From Pseudomonadota bacterium (GTDB taxonomy: Bacteria > Pseudomonadota > Gammaproteobacteria > Burkholderiales > Burkholderiaceae_C): 64,000 bases of DNA. Below the pieces are notes generated by a model. It worked only from the letters and a program-made list of their open reading frames with translations, was not told where the DNA came from and did no database searches. Location of the stretch: NCBI GenBank assembly GCA_963204815.1, contig CAUJHQ010000158.1, positions 1 through 64,000 of the forward strand, given 5' to 3'. Made by a program: the position numbers and the translations under genes. Shown here piece by piece: positions 51,299 to 63,888 of this stretch (position 1 is the stretch's first letter; every line of letters starts with the position of its first letter).

Positions 51299-51505
51299 AT
51301 GAACGATCCCAAGGCCGTCGTCGAACTCGCCGCTGCCGACCTCGTCGGCCCCGGCGTCACGCCCTGCCCGAACCCGAAGATGCACCTCTGGAACCAGCAC
51401 CCGAAGGTGTTCATCGACGTCGCCACCACCGGCGAAGGCAAGTGCCCGTACTGCGGCACGGTGTACCGCCTGAAGGCCGGCGAGAAGGTCCACGCTGCAC
51501 ACTGA
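51299..51505 (+). CDS. Small zinc-finger domain protein
   Basis: CPNPKMHLWNQHPKVFIDVATTGEGKCPYCGTVYRLKAG. Confidence 0.92.
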   Translation: MNDPKAVVELAAADLVGPGVTPCPNPKMHLWNQHPKVFIDVATTGEGKCPYCGTVYRLKAGEKVHAAH

Positions 51506-52961
51506 GCGGCTGGCGCGCATCGCCCGCGATGCGCTGCTCGACCACCTGGCGCGTGGCGACGCGCGCCACGCGCTCACCGCGCTCGTCGCCGGCCTGCGCG
51601 CCGCACTCGGCGGCCCCTGCGAGCTGGTCGCCGCCGCCGGCTGGCGGCTCGGCCGCCCGCCGGCCCCCGCGCTCGACCTGCCGCTGGACCGCCTGGGACA
51701 GCGTGTCGGCGTGCTGCGCGTGCCCGCCGACACCGAGCCGCGCGCGCTCGACGAAGTCCTGCCCACGCTGGCCGCGCTGCTGCTGCGCACGACCGAGCCC
51801 GACGACGGCCAGGCGGCGCGCGCCAGCGCGCTGGCGCTGGTGCGGGCTGCACTCGCCGGCGCCGAGACCTTCGTCTGGGAATGGGACATCGACAGCGACC
51901 GCCTGAGCGACATCGACCAGGGCTTCAGGATGCTCGGCTACGGCGACGACGCCGACATCGGCCGCACGCAGGACGACTGGAACGCGCTGATCCACCCGGA
52001 CGAGCGCGCCGGCAACCACGAGGCCTACCTGCGCCACGCCCGCGGCGACGCCGAGATCTACGAACACGCCTACCGCGCGCGCGACGCCCAGGGCCGCTGG
52101 CGCTGGCTGCTCGAACGCGGCCGCATCGTCGAGCGCCATCCCGACGGCCGGCCGCGCCGCATGCTGGGCACGCAGACCGACGTGACGGCGCGCCGCGAGA
52201 TGGAGGCCGAGGCCGCGCAGGCGCAGCAGCGGCTGTCGCGCGCCCGCGAGGACGCCGCCGCCGCCGAGGCCGCCAACCGCGCGAAGACCGAGTTCCTGTC
52301 GCGCATGAGCCACGAGTTGCGCACGCCGCTGAACGCGGTGCTCGGCTTCGCGCAGCTGATCGAGATCGACGAGGCCGAGCCGCCGGGCGAAGGCCAGAAG
52401 CGGCGCCTGAAGCTCATCCGCGAGGCGGGCGCGCACCTGCTGCAGATGATCGGCGACCTGCTCGACCTGACGCGCATCGAGAGCGGCGGCATGGCGCTGA
52501 CGCTGGAGTCGGTGGCGCTGCGCCGCGTCGCCGCCGAAGGGCTGGAGATGCTGCGCGCCGAGGCCGAACGGGCGCAGGTCGCGCTGTCGATCGCGCCCGG
52601 CGGCGAGGCGGCGCTGGCGCGTGCCGACGGCACCCGGTTGCGCCAGGTGGTGCTGAACCTGCTGTCCAACGCCATCAAGTACAACCGCCCGGGAGGCCGC
52701 GTCGAGCTGCGGGTCTTCACGGTCGGCGACGACGAGGTGCGCCTGGTCGTGCGCGACACCGGCATCGGCATCGCCGAGCCCGACCTGCCGCTGCTCTTCG
52801 ACCCCTTCTTCCGCGCCGCCGGCTCGCCCCGCGTCGCCGAAGGCAACGGCATCGGCCTGGCGGTGACGAAGGCGCTGGTCGAACTGATGGCCGGGCGCAT
52901 CGAGGTGCAGAGCACGCCGGGCGCCGGCTCGGCGTTCGGCGTCACGCTGCCGGCGGCCTGA
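51495..52961 (+). CDS. PAS-domain sensor histidine kinase (soluble); apparent CTG start
   Basis: PAS region (FVWEWDIDSDRLSDIDQGFRMLGYG...RDAQGRWRWLLERGRIVER), FLSRMSHELRTPLNAVLGFAQLIE, VVLNLLSNAIKYN, GIGLAVTKAL; no in-frame ATG/GTG/TTG between the upstream stop (51471-51473) and GTG 51711. Confidence 0.8.
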   Translation: MHTERLARIARDALLDHLARGDARHALTALVAGLRAALGGPCELVAAAGWRLGRPPAPALDLPLDRLGQRVGVLRVPADTEPRALDEVLPTLAALLLRTTEPDDGQAARASALALVRAALAGAETFVWEWDIDSDRLSDIDQGFRMLGYGDDADIGRTQDDWNALIHPDERAGNHEAYLRHARGDAEIYEHAYRARDAQGRWRWLLERGRIVERHPDGRPRRMLGTQTDVTARREMEAEAAQAQQRLSRAREDAAAAEAANRAKTEFLSRMSHELRTPLNAVLGFAQLIEIDEAEPPGEGQKRRLKLIREAGAHLLQMIGDLLDLTRIESGGMALTLESVALRRVAAEGLEMLRAEAERAQVALSIAPGGEAALARADGTRLRQVVLNLLSNAIKYNRPGGRVELRVFTVGDDEVRLVVRDTGIGIAEPDLPLLFDPFFRAAGSPRVAEGNGIGLAVTKALVELMAGRIEVQSTPGAGSAFGVTLPAA

Positions 52962-52982
52962 GCCGGCGCGCGCCCCGGCCCG

Positions 52983-53405
52983 TCAGGGCCGGAAGACGAC
53001 GTTCAGGCCCGGCCGCAGCTCGGACGCCGGCACGTAGCCGAGCGCACCGGGCGTCGTCTTCACGAACTCGATCACCTCGGCGGCATTCTTCAGCTCGCGC
53101 GGCGGCACGCCCTTGCCGACGTGGCGCCGCACGGTCCAGTAGGCGACGTAGCGGTCGTCGTCGAGGCCCAGCACCTGCTGCAGGAAGCGCTCGCGCAGCG
53201 GGTCGCCACCCGCCAGGTTGACGACCGTCACCGGCGTGCCGGCGACTTCGATCGCGCGGCCGGTGTACAGCCGCTGCAGCGTGGGCGCATCGACGCGCGC
53301 GACGCCGGCGTGGGCGACGACGGCGAAGCCGCCCTCGCCCGCCGCCTGCGCGGCGCCGACGGCGCACAACCAGGCCGCAACCAGGATCCGGAGGAGTGCT
53401 TGCAT
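52983..53405 (-). CDS. Small periplasmic PstS-like (phosphate-binding-like) protein
   Basis: MQALLRILVAAWLCAVGAAQA signal peptide; LQRLYTGRAIEVAGTPVTVVNLAGGDPLRERFLQQVLGLDDDRYVAYW...IEFVKTTPGALGYVPASE. Confidence 0.82.
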   Translation of the reverse strand: MQALLRILVAAWLCAVGAAQAAGEGGFAVVAHAGVARVDAPTLQRLYTGRAIEVAGTPVTVVNLAGGDPLRERFLQQVLGLDDDRYVAYWTVRRHVGKGVPPRELKNAAEVIEFVKTTPGALGYVPASELRPGLNVVFRP

Positions 53406-53415
53406 GTTGCCCTCC

Positions 53416-54708
53416 TCAGAAGCTGAAGCTGTAGTTGACCGACCAGACGTCGATCGACGTCCGGTTCGGCACCGGCTGGCCCGCCGGCGCGTCGACGAGC
53501 CGGCTGACCCGCCCCACGTGCGTGCGCTGCCACTCGAACTTGATCTTCTGCTCGGCGTCGACCGCGAACGAGCTGCCGAGCGCGACGGTGCGCTGGTCGA
53601 TGGCGTAGAAGCTCTCGGCGGCGACACGCTGCGCGCCGTTGATCTGCGCCGCGCCGGGGATGGCGTCCGGCAGCGGCGAGGCCGTGAGGCGGTCGTACCA
53701 GTCGAGCGCGGTCGCGCTCGATCGCAGCCGGCCGTAGCTCGCGTACGGCGTGAAGCGGCCGAGCGAGTGGAACAGCGCGACGTAGCCGCCCGAGGTGTTC
53801 GAGCCCATCTCGGTGTCGAACTGGCGGTTGCGCGCGTACTCGGCCGCGACGCGCCAGCCCGGCACGAGCTGCTGGTCCACGCCCAGCGTGAGCACGGTGT
53901 TGGAGATGGCCGACACGCGCTCGACACCCGGGCCGGGCAGCTGGTCCGACACCTGGTAGTAGCCGATGCCGGGTGCGACGGCGACGAAGGGGTAGCGCAC
54001 CGCGACGCCGTCGACGTTGCGCGGGCGGGTGCGCGTGCGGTGCACGCCGCCACGCAGCACGCCGTCGAGGCCGCGCCAGGTCAGCACGAGGCCGGTCGAG
54101 CGCACGTCGACGTCGGCGTAGCGCGCACCGGCCGGCAGCTGGCCGGGCACGCCGTCGCGGTGCCAGAAACGCACCGGGGCGTTGGTGCGGCCGGTGTAGG
54201 CGTCGACCGCCAGCTCGCGTTCACCGAGCACCCACGTGCGGGCGATGGCGAGGCCGTCGAAGTCGGTCGTCGGCGCCAGCGAATACATCTCGGCCGGCAG
54301 GCGCGCCATGTCGTGCGTGACGCCGACGTCCATCGCCTCCGAATGCAGGTACAGCGGCACGCGCAGGCGGCCGGCGCGCAGCAGCCAGTCGTCGCCCGGC
54401 CGCCAGGCCAGGAAGGCCCAGGCCGGCGTCAGCGCGAAGCGGTCGTCCTCCTTCGTCGACGGCGCCAGCTTCAGCTGCACGGTGGCCGACCACTGCGGGC
54501 CGAAGCGCAGGTCGCCCTGAGCGCCGAACACGGAGTCGCGCTCGAGCGTGCCGTTGTCGTCGATGCTGCGCTGGTAGCGGTAGTCGCGGTTCGACTGCGC
54601 GTAGCCGATCGTGCCGAAGGCCGACCAGGAAAAGTCCTGCGCCTTCACCGGCGCACCGGTGAAGGCGAGAGCGGCCAGCAACGCCGGCAGCAGGAAACGG
54701 GGTCTCAT
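53416..54708 (-). CDS. Putative outer-membrane beta-barrel (porin-like) protein
   Basis: Signal peptide MRPRFLLPALLAALAFTGAPVKA; alternating beta-strand pattern; C-terminal aromatic ending IDVWSVNYSFSF. Confidence 0.8.
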   Translation of the reverse strand: MRPRFLLPALLAALAFTGAPVKAQDFSWSAFGTIGYAQSNRDYRYQRSIDDNGTLERDSVFGAQGDLRFGPQWSATVQLKLAPSTKEDDRFALTPAWAFLAWRPGDDWLLRAGRLRVPLYLHSEAMDVGVTHDMARLPAEMYSLAPTTDFDGLAIARTWVLGERELAVDAYTGRTNAPVRFWHRDGVPGQLPAGARYADVDVRSTGLVLTWRGLDGVLRGGVHRTRTRPRNVDGVAVRYPFVAVAPGIGYYQVSDQLPGPGVERVSAISNTVLTLGVDQQLVPGWRVAAEYARNRQFDTEMGSNTSGGYVALFHSLGRFTPYASYGRLRSSATALDWYDRLTASPLPDAIPGAAQINGAQRVAAESFYAIDQRTVALGSSFAVDAEQKIKFEWQRTHVGRVSRLVDAPAGQPVPNRTSIDVWSVNYSFSF

Positions 54709-54743
54709 CGGAAGCGTGCTCCTCGGGGGGTTCGTCGGTCCGG

Positions 54744-55870
54744 TCAATCGCGCCAGCGCTCGGCGATGGCCACCATCGCGGCCTCGCAGGCCTCGAGCGC
54801 GTCGACGATGCGGGGGTCGAAGTGGCTGCCGCTGCCTTCGCGGATCAGCGCCATCGCCTGCGCGTGCGACAGCGGTTCCTTGTAGGGGCGGCGGCTGATG
54901 AGCGCGTCGTACACGTCGGCCACCGCCATCAGGCGCGCCGCCAGCGGGATCGCCGCGCCGGCCAGGCCGTCGGGGTAGCCGCTGCCGTCCCAGCGCTCGT
55001 GGTGGTGGCGGGCGATCTGCCGGCCGTAGTGCAGCAGCGGGCCGGCGTCGGCGCCGAGGCGGTCGATGGCGCGCTGCAGCAGGTCGGCGCCGGCAGCGGC
55101 GTGGGTCTTCATCACCGCCCATTCCTCGGCGTCCAGGCGTGCCGGCTTGAGCAGCACGGCGTCGGGCACGGCGACCTTGCCGATGTCGTGCAGCGGCGCA
55201 GCGCGCGCGAGCGCGTCGATCGCGTCCGGCCCCAGTTCGCCCGGCGCGTCGGGCTGCGCCGCCAGCCAGGTGGCAAGCGTGCGCACGTACTCCTGCGTGC
55301 GCTGGATGTGGTGGCCGGTGTCGCTGTCGCGGAATTCGGCCAGGCCGACCATCACGAACAGCGTCGTGTCGCGCAGCGCCTCGACCTCGCGGCGGCGGCG
55401 CTGCAGCTCGTCGGTGAGCCGCGCGTTGCGGTTGCGCAGGCGGTCCTGCGCCGCCTTCAGCGCCAGCTGGGTGCGCACGCGCGCCAGCAGCGTGGCCGGC
55501 GTGAACGGCTTGGTGACGTAGTCGGCGGCGCCGGCCTCGAAGGCGGCGATCTCGTCCTCCGGACGCGCCAGCGCGGTGAGCATGATGACGGGCACGTCGC
55601 GCGTGCGCGCATCGGCCTTCAGGCGGCGGCAAACCTCGTGGCCGTCCATGCCCGGCATCATCACGTCGAGCACGACGAGGTCGGGCGCCTGGCGCGCCGC
55701 GAGCTCGAGCGCCTTCGCGCCGGACACCGCGAGCTGCACGCGCCAGTGCGCCTTCAGCACCTGCGCCATCAGCGTCAGGTTGGCCGGCGTGTCGTCGACG
55801 GCCAGGATCGTCGGCTTCGGCGCCGATTCCGGCAGCGCGCCGGCCAGCAGCGCCTGCGGCACGCGCGCGT

Positions 55871-55874
<4 letters not shown>
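54744..55874 (-). CDS. Response regulator with REC and HD-GYP domains (putative c-di-GMP phosphodiesterase)
   Basis: TILAVDDTPANLTLM, VVLDVMMPGMDGHEVC; HDIGKVAVPD; HHHERWDGSGYPDGLAG; DVYDAL. Confidence 0.95.
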
Positions 55875-58925
<3,051 letters not shown>

Positions 58926-59027
58926 CGGAACCACGTTGTTGATGTTTCACGCGATCATCGATGAGCAGCCGCGCGCAGAACGCGCGAGGTGGCGGGGGAA
59001 TCCGGGCCAGTTCCGGGCCCGGGCGCC

Positions 59028-59723
59028 TCAGAGCGACAGCTTGCCGGCGAACACCACCGGCCCGGTCGGCGCGCCGGTCGGCGAGCCGCCGGGCGGCTCC
59101 ACGCTGACGGCCATGTGGTCGATGCCGCTGGCCTTCAGCCCCTGCGGGAACTGGCCGTGCCGCAGCACCGTCACGCCGTCGGCGCGGATCAGCCCCAGCG
59201 AGGTCGGCGCGCCGGTCGCGCGCGCCCACCACAGCTCGAGCACGCGGTCGTCCTGCAGCGCGACCGGCGTGACCGGCCGCGCGACGACGGCGCGGCCGTC
59301 GCCGCTGAAGCTGGCGACGAAGCTGCCGGCCAGCGCCGGCAGGCCGCCGGTGGACTGCAGCACGACGACGACCGGCGGCTGCGCCGGCGGCGGCGTGGCC
59401 ACCAGCACCGCCAGGCCCACCACGGCCGCCAGCGCCACGCCGCTGAAGGCGCGCCACAGCGCCAGCCGCTGCCACCACGGCGTGGCGGCCGGTGCCGGCC
59501 ACAGGCGCTGCTCGATCGCGGCCCACACGCGTGGCGGCGGCGCCACCGGCGCGATCGCCACCGTCAGCGGCATCAGGCGGCGCTGCCATTCGTGCACCGC
59601 CGCCCGCAGCGCGGGGTGGGCGGCCAGCAGCACTTCGAAGCGGCGCCGCGCCGGGCCGCGCAGCGTGCCGGCCACGTAGCCGGCCGCGAGCGCGTCGGCC
59701 AGGGTCTTGCGGGAGTAGTCCAT
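59028..59723 (-). CDS. Anti-sigma factor (RskA-like)
   Basis: Cytoplasmic ALAAGYVAGTLRGPARRRFEVLLAAHPALRAAVHEWQRRL, one TM, periplasmic ALQDDRVLELWWARATGAPTSLGLI; follows ECF sigma. Confidence 0.88.
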   Translation of the reverse strand: MDYSRKTLADALAAGYVAGTLRGPARRRFEVLLAAHPALRAAVHEWQRRLMPLTVAIAPVAPPPRVWAAIEQRLWPAPAATPWWQRLALWRAFSGVALAAVVGLAVLVATPPPAQPPVVVVLQSTGGLPALAGSFVASFSGDGRAVVARPVTPVALQDDRVLELWWARATGAPTSLGLIRADGVTVLRHGQFPQGLKASGIDHMAVSVEPPGGSPTGAPTGPVVFAGKLSL

Positions 59724-59726
59724 CGC

Positions 59727-60362
59727 TCAGGCCTCCCGGGCGCCGTCGCGCAGCACGCTGCGTTCGAGGCAGCCCTTCAGCGTGGCCAGCGCCCGCCGCA
59801 CCCAGCTCTTCACGGTGCCCAGCGGCTGGTGCAGGTGTTCGGCCACCTCGGCGTGCGAAAGGCCGTCGAAGAAGGCGAGCGCCACGCTCTGGCGCTGCGG
59901 CGGCGTCAGGTGCTCCATGCAGCGGCCGAGTTCGCGCGCGTCGCTGGCGCGGCCCAGCAGCGCCAGCGGGCCGGGGTCGTCGCTGGCCGCGGCATCGACG
60001 GCATCGGGGCGTTCGTCGTCGTCGCCTTCGTCGCGCGTCGTGCTCACCGTCTGCGGCTGCGCCTGCGCGCGGCGCAGGCTGTCGATGGCGCGGTGGCGCG
60101 CGATGCTGGTGAGCCAGGTCAGCGGCTGGCTGCGCGCGGCGTCGAAGCCGGTCGCCGCCTTCCAGACCGCGACGTAGATCTCCTGCAGCAGGTCTTCGGC
60201 GAGCGCGCGGTCGCGCTGGATGCGCAGCACCACGGCGAACAGGTGCGCGCTGGTGCGCTCGTACAGGCGCGCGAAGGCGGCGCGGTCGCCGAGGCCGGCG
60301 CGCGCCAGCAGCTGCGCCAGTTCGCGGCTCTTCTCGGGCCAGTCGGCTTCGTCGAGTCTCAT
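59727..60362 (-). CDS. ECF-family RNA polymerase sigma factor (SigK-like)
   Basis: FARLYERTSAHLFAVVLRIQRDRALAEDLLQEIYVAVWKAATGFD; region 4 LTPPQRQSVALAFFDGLSHAEVAEHLHQPLGTVKSWVRRAL. Confidence 0.95.
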   Translation of the reverse strand: MRLDEADWPEKSRELAQLLARAGLGDRAAFARLYERTSAHLFAVVLRIQRDRALAEDLLQEIYVAVWKAATGFDAARSQPLTWLTSIARHRAIDSLRRAQAQPQTVSTTRDEGDDDERPDAVDAAASDDPGPLALLGRASDARELGRCMEHLTPPQRQSVALAFFDGLSHAEVAEHLHQPLGTVKSWVRRALATLKGCLERSVLRDGAREA

Positions 60363-60372
60363 CGTCGGTCCC

Positions 60373-60378
60373 TACAAT
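60373..60378 (+). promoter_or_regulatory. Candidate -10 element (TACAAT) for purU
   Basis: TACAAT ends 8 nt before the purU ATG, inside the 24-bp gap between divergent start codons. Confidence 0.4.
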
Positions 60379-60386
60379 CGACGGCC

Positions 60387-61268
60387 ATGGACCCTGACCG
60401 CCAGTTCGTGCTGACCCTGTCGTGCCGCGACACGAAGGGCATCGTCTACGCCGTCTCCGGCCTGCTCTACCAGGCCGGCTGCAACATCATCGACTCGCAG
60501 CAGTTCGGCGACCTCGAAGGTGACGACGCCACCGGCCTGTTCTTCATGCGCGTGCACTTCGAGGCGCCGCCGCACCTGCCCGACGCGGCCACGCTGGACA
60601 CGCTGTTCGCGCACGTGCGCTCGCAGTTCGACATGGACCTGCGCTTCCACGCGCTGGCGCGGCGGCCGCGCCTGCTGCTGATGGTGAGCCAGCACGGCCA
60701 CTGCCTGAACGACCTGCTGTTCCGCTGGAAGAGCGGGCAGCTCGCGGTGGACATCCCGGCCATCGTCTCCAACCACACCACCTTCGCCGACCTGGCGGCC
60801 AGCTACGGCATCCCGTTCCACCACCTGCCGCTGGACAAGGCGCGGGCCGACGGCAAGCGCGAGCAGGAACGCGCGGTGCAGGCGATCGTGGAGCGCGAGC
60901 GCATCGACCTCGTCGTGCTGGCGCGCTACATGCAGATCCTGAGCGCCGAGTTCTGCGACCTGCTCAAGGGGCGTGCGATCAACATCCACCACAGCTTCCT
61001 GCCCAGCTTCAAGGGCGCGCGGCCGTACTACCAGGCGCACGCGCGCGGCGTGAAGCTCATCGGCGCCACCGCCCACTACGTCACCGCCGACCTCGACGAA
61101 GGGCCGATCATCGAGCAGGACGTCGAGCGTGTCGACCACACGATGTCGGCCGAGGACTTCACCGCCGTCGGCCGCGACATCGAGAGCCGCGTGCTCGCGC
61201 GCGCGGTGCGCTGGCACGTCGAGCACCGCGTGCTGATGAACGGCCACAAGAGCGTGATCTTCCGCTAG
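60387..61268 (+). CDS. purU: Formyltetrahydrofolate deformylase
   Basis: ACT domain FVLTLSCRDTKGIVYAVSGLLYQAGCNIIDSQQF; formyltransferase fold NIHHSFLPSFKGARPYYQAHARGVKLIGATAHYV. Confidence 0.96.
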   Translation: MDPDRQFVLTLSCRDTKGIVYAVSGLLYQAGCNIIDSQQFGDLEGDDATGLFFMRVHFEAPPHLPDAATLDTLFAHVRSQFDMDLRFHALARRPRLLLMVSQHGHCLNDLLFRWKSGQLAVDIPAIVSNHTTFADLAASYGIPFHHLPLDKARADGKREQERAVQAIVERERIDLVVLARYMQILSAEFCDLLKGRAINIHHSFLPSFKGARPYYQAHARGVKLIGATAHYVTADLDEGPIIEQDVERVDHTMSAEDFTAVGRDIESRVLARAVRWHVEHRVLMNGHKSVIFR

Positions 61269-61286
61269 CCACCGCGCCGCCGCCCG

Positions 61287-61733
61287 ATGCGCCGCAAACC
61301 GCCCGCCGCCGCGCTGCACGCGTCGCCCGACGACGTCGAGGCGCAGTTCTACGAAGCGCTGCAGCGCGGCGACATCGCGCTGCTGATGGCGGTGTGGGCC
61401 GACGACGACGAGATCGTCTGCGTGCACCCGGGCGGCGGCCGCCTCGTCGGCGCGGCGCAGATCCGCGAAAGCTTCGAGGCCATCTTCGCCAACGGCGGCG
61501 TGCCGGCGCAGCCCGAGAAGATCCACCGCCTGCAGACGCTGACGAGCGCGGTGCACCACCTCGTCGAACGCATTGCCGTGCAGGGCCCGGAAGGCGAGCA
61601 GCAGGCCTGGGTGCTGGCGACCAACGTCTACCTGAAGACGGCCGAGGGCTGGCGCCTCGTGGCGCACCACGCGAGCCCGGCCGATGCCGACGACCTGCAC
61701 CCGGCCGCCGAAGGCCCGAGCACGCTGCACTGA
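61287..61733 (+). CDS. SnoaL/NTF2-like fold protein
   Basis: DDVEAQFYEALQRGDIALLMAVWADDDEIVCVHPGGGRLVGAAQIRESFEAIF. Confidence 0.85.
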   Translation: MRRKPPAAALHASPDDVEAQFYEALQRGDIALLMAVWADDDEIVCVHPGGGRLVGAAQIRESFEAIFANGGVPAQPEKIHRLQTLTSAVHHLVERIAVQGPEGEQQAWVLATNVYLKTAEGWRLVAHHASPADADDLHPAAEGPSTLH

Positions 61734-62704
61734 TGCACGACCACCGCGCCCCGGCCTGGCTGCCGGGCGGCAACCTGCAGACGATCTGGACGGCGCTCTT
61801 CTCACGGCCGCACCTCACCGAATCGCCGGCGTACCGGCGCGAGCGCTGGACGGCGCCCGACGGCGACTTCATCGACGTCGACCATGTCGACGCCGCCACC
61901 CCCGGTGCGCCGCGGCTCGTGCTGTTCCACGGGCTGGAGGGCAGCTCGCAGAGCCGCTACGCGCTGGCCTTCGCGCTCGCCGCACAGGCGCGCGGCTGGG
62001 GCTGCACGCTGCCGCACTTCCGCGGCTGCTCGGGCGTGCCCAACCTCGCGCCGCGCGCCTACCACTCGGGCGACTTCGAGGAGATCGGCTGGATGCTCCG
62101 CCGCGTGTGCGCCGCGCACGGCGCACCGGTGTACGCGGTCGGCGTCTCGCTCGGCGGCAACGCGCTGCTGCGCTGGGCCGAGGAGGCCGGCGAGACGGCG
62201 CGCGCCACCGTGCGCGCGGTCGCCGCGATCTCGTCGCCGCTGGACCTGGCCGCGGCCGGCCGCGCCATCGACCGCGGCTTCAACTGGGCGGTGTACGCAC
62301 GCATGTTCCTGAAGACGATGAAGCCGCGCGCGCTGGCCAAGCTCGAGTTGCACCCCGGCCTGTTCGACCGCGAGCGGCTGCTCGCCGCCCGCACGCTCTA
62401 CGAATTCGACGACGTCTTCACGGCGCCGCTGCACGGCTACCGCGACACGCCCGACTACTGGGCGCGCGCCTCGGCCAAGCCGCATCTGCACGCGATCCGC
62501 GTGCCGGCGCTGGCGCTCAACGCGCGCAACGACCCCTTCGTGCCCGGCGCCTCGCTGCCGGCCGCGCACGAAGCGGGCCGCCACGTCACGCTGTGGCAGC
62601 CGCCGCACGGCGGCCACGTCGGCTTCACGACCGGGCCGTTCCCCGGCAGCGTGCGCGCGCTGCCCGAGGCGGTGCTCGGCTGGCTGCAGGCCGCCGCCGC
62701 TTGA
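61733..62704 (+). CDS. YheT-type alpha/beta hydrolase
   Basis: WLPGGNLQTIWTALF; LVLFHGLEGSSQSRYALAFA; CTLPHFRGCSG; VGVSLGGNALLRW; PPHGGHVGF. Confidence 0.92.
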   Translation: MHDHRAPAWLPGGNLQTIWTALFSRPHLTESPAYRRERWTAPDGDFIDVDHVDAATPGAPRLVLFHGLEGSSQSRYALAFALAAQARGWGCTLPHFRGCSGVPNLAPRAYHSGDFEEIGWMLRRVCAAHGAPVYAVGVSLGGNALLRWAEEAGETARATVRAVAAISSPLDLAAAGRAIDRGFNWAVYARMFLKTMKPRALAKLELHPGLFDRERLLAARTLYEFDDVFTAPLHGYRDTPDYWARASAKPHLHAIRVPALALNARNDPFVPGASLPAAHEAGRHVTLWQPPHGGHVGFTTGPFPGSVRALPEAVLGWLQAAAA

Positions 62705-62719
62705 GCTAAGGTCAGGCGC

Positions 62720-63247
62720 ATGGACGACATCGTCAAGGCGGCGCTGAAGAAGTGGCCCAACGTGCCGCACTGCTACGGCTGGCTCGCGCTGGACGCGCGT
62801 GGCGACTGGTACATGCGCGACGACCGCATCCAGGCCGCCGGCCCGTTCCCGCAGGTCAAGGGCAGCCGCATCCAGCACGAGAAGCTGCGCGCCTTCATCG
62901 AGCGCAACTACGGCCACGACGACGCCGGCGCCTGGTTCTTCCAGAACGGGCCGCAGCGTGTCTACGTCGAGCTCGAGGCGGCGCCCTGGGTCTGGCGCGT
63001 CGCCGACGGCGACTTCGCCGTCACCTCGCACACCGGCCTGCCCGCAACGCCGCGCGGCGCCTGGCTCGACGAGCACGGCCGCCTGTTCCTGGACACCGAC
63101 CTCGGCTTCGGCGTCGTGCACACGCTGGACATGGGACCGGCCGCCGACGCGGTGGAGGCCGGCCGCTGGGATCCGCAGGCGCTGGCGATCGCGGCCATGC
63201 CGGCGCGCTTCGGCTATGTGCGGCGGCCGGCGGGCGGGTCGGCGTAG
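62720..63247 (+). CDS. DUF2946-family-like protein
   Basis: MDDIVKAALKKWPNVPHCYGWLALDARGDWYMRDDRIQAAGPFPQVKGSRIQHEKLRAFIERNYGHDDAGAWFFQNGPQRVYVELEAAPWVWRV. Confidence 0.75.
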   Translation: MDDIVKAALKKWPNVPHCYGWLALDARGDWYMRDDRIQAAGPFPQVKGSRIQHEKLRAFIERNYGHDDAGAWFFQNGPQRVYVELEAAPWVWRVADGDFAVTSHTGLPATPRGAWLDEHGRLFLDTDLGFGVVHTLDMGPAADAVEAGRWDPQALAIAAMPARFGYVRRPAGGSA

Positions 63248-63309
63248 ATCGGTGGTTCGCGCAGGCATGCGCCGGCTGTACGCAGCGCAGCGGCAATCGG
63301 ATGCAGAAA

Positions 63310-63339
63310 GCAGAAGGCCGCCCGAAGGCGGCCTTCTGC
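63310..63339. terminator. Bidirectional terminator hairpin between convergent genes
   Basis: GCAGAAGGCCGCC-CGAA-GGCGGCCTTCTGC, perfect 13-bp arms. Confidence 0.8.
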
Positions 63340-63354
63340 CAAGGCGCTAGGCCC

Positions 63355-63888
63355 TCAGTTCGCGGCGCTGGCCGCGGCGGCGGGGGCCTTCGGCTCGTCG
63401 AACTTGCCGCCGGACTGGTTCACCAGGTGCACGACGGCACGGCCGATCTCGTAGTCGCTGTACTCGCCGCCGCCTTGCGCCGGCATCGCGTTCTTGCCCT
63501 TCAGCGCCGAGGTGAGCAGCGCTTCGTAGCCGGTCTTGATGCGCGGCGCCCAGGCGGCGCTGTCGCCGACCTTGGGTGCGCCGGCGGCGCCGGTGTTGTG
63601 GCAGGCGCCGCAGGCGGCCGCGACCACCTGTTCGCCGGTGCGCACGACGGCGGGGCCGGAGGGGTCCTTGATCTGCACCACGCCCACGCGCTGCAGGCGG
63701 CGCGCGATGGCCTCTTCGCTCATGCCGTCGCTGCCGGCGCCGGTCTTGGTGCCGAAGGCGACGAAGTTGGCCATCAGGATGATGATGACGATGGGCACCA
63801 CGAACGAGGCGACGACGGTCCAGACCAGCTGCTTCGGGGTCTTGATCGGGCCCTCGTGGTTTTCTTCGTGGGTCTGCGCGTCGCTCAT
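63355..63888 (-). CDS. Membrane-anchored c-type cytochrome (cytochrome c5 family)
   Basis: MSDAQTHEENHEGPIKTPKQLVWTVVASFVVPIVIIILMANFV TM anchor; CGACHNTGAAGAPKVGD heme site; MPAQGG. Confidence 0.93.
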   Translation of the reverse strand: MSDAQTHEENHEGPIKTPKQLVWTVVASFVVPIVIIILMANFVAFGTKTGAGSDGMSEEAIARRLQRVGVVQIKDPSGPAVVRTGEQVVAAACGACHNTGAAGAPKVGDSAAWAPRIKTGYEALLTSALKGKNAMPAQGGGEYSDYEIGRAVVHLVNQSGGKFDEPKAPAAAASAAN

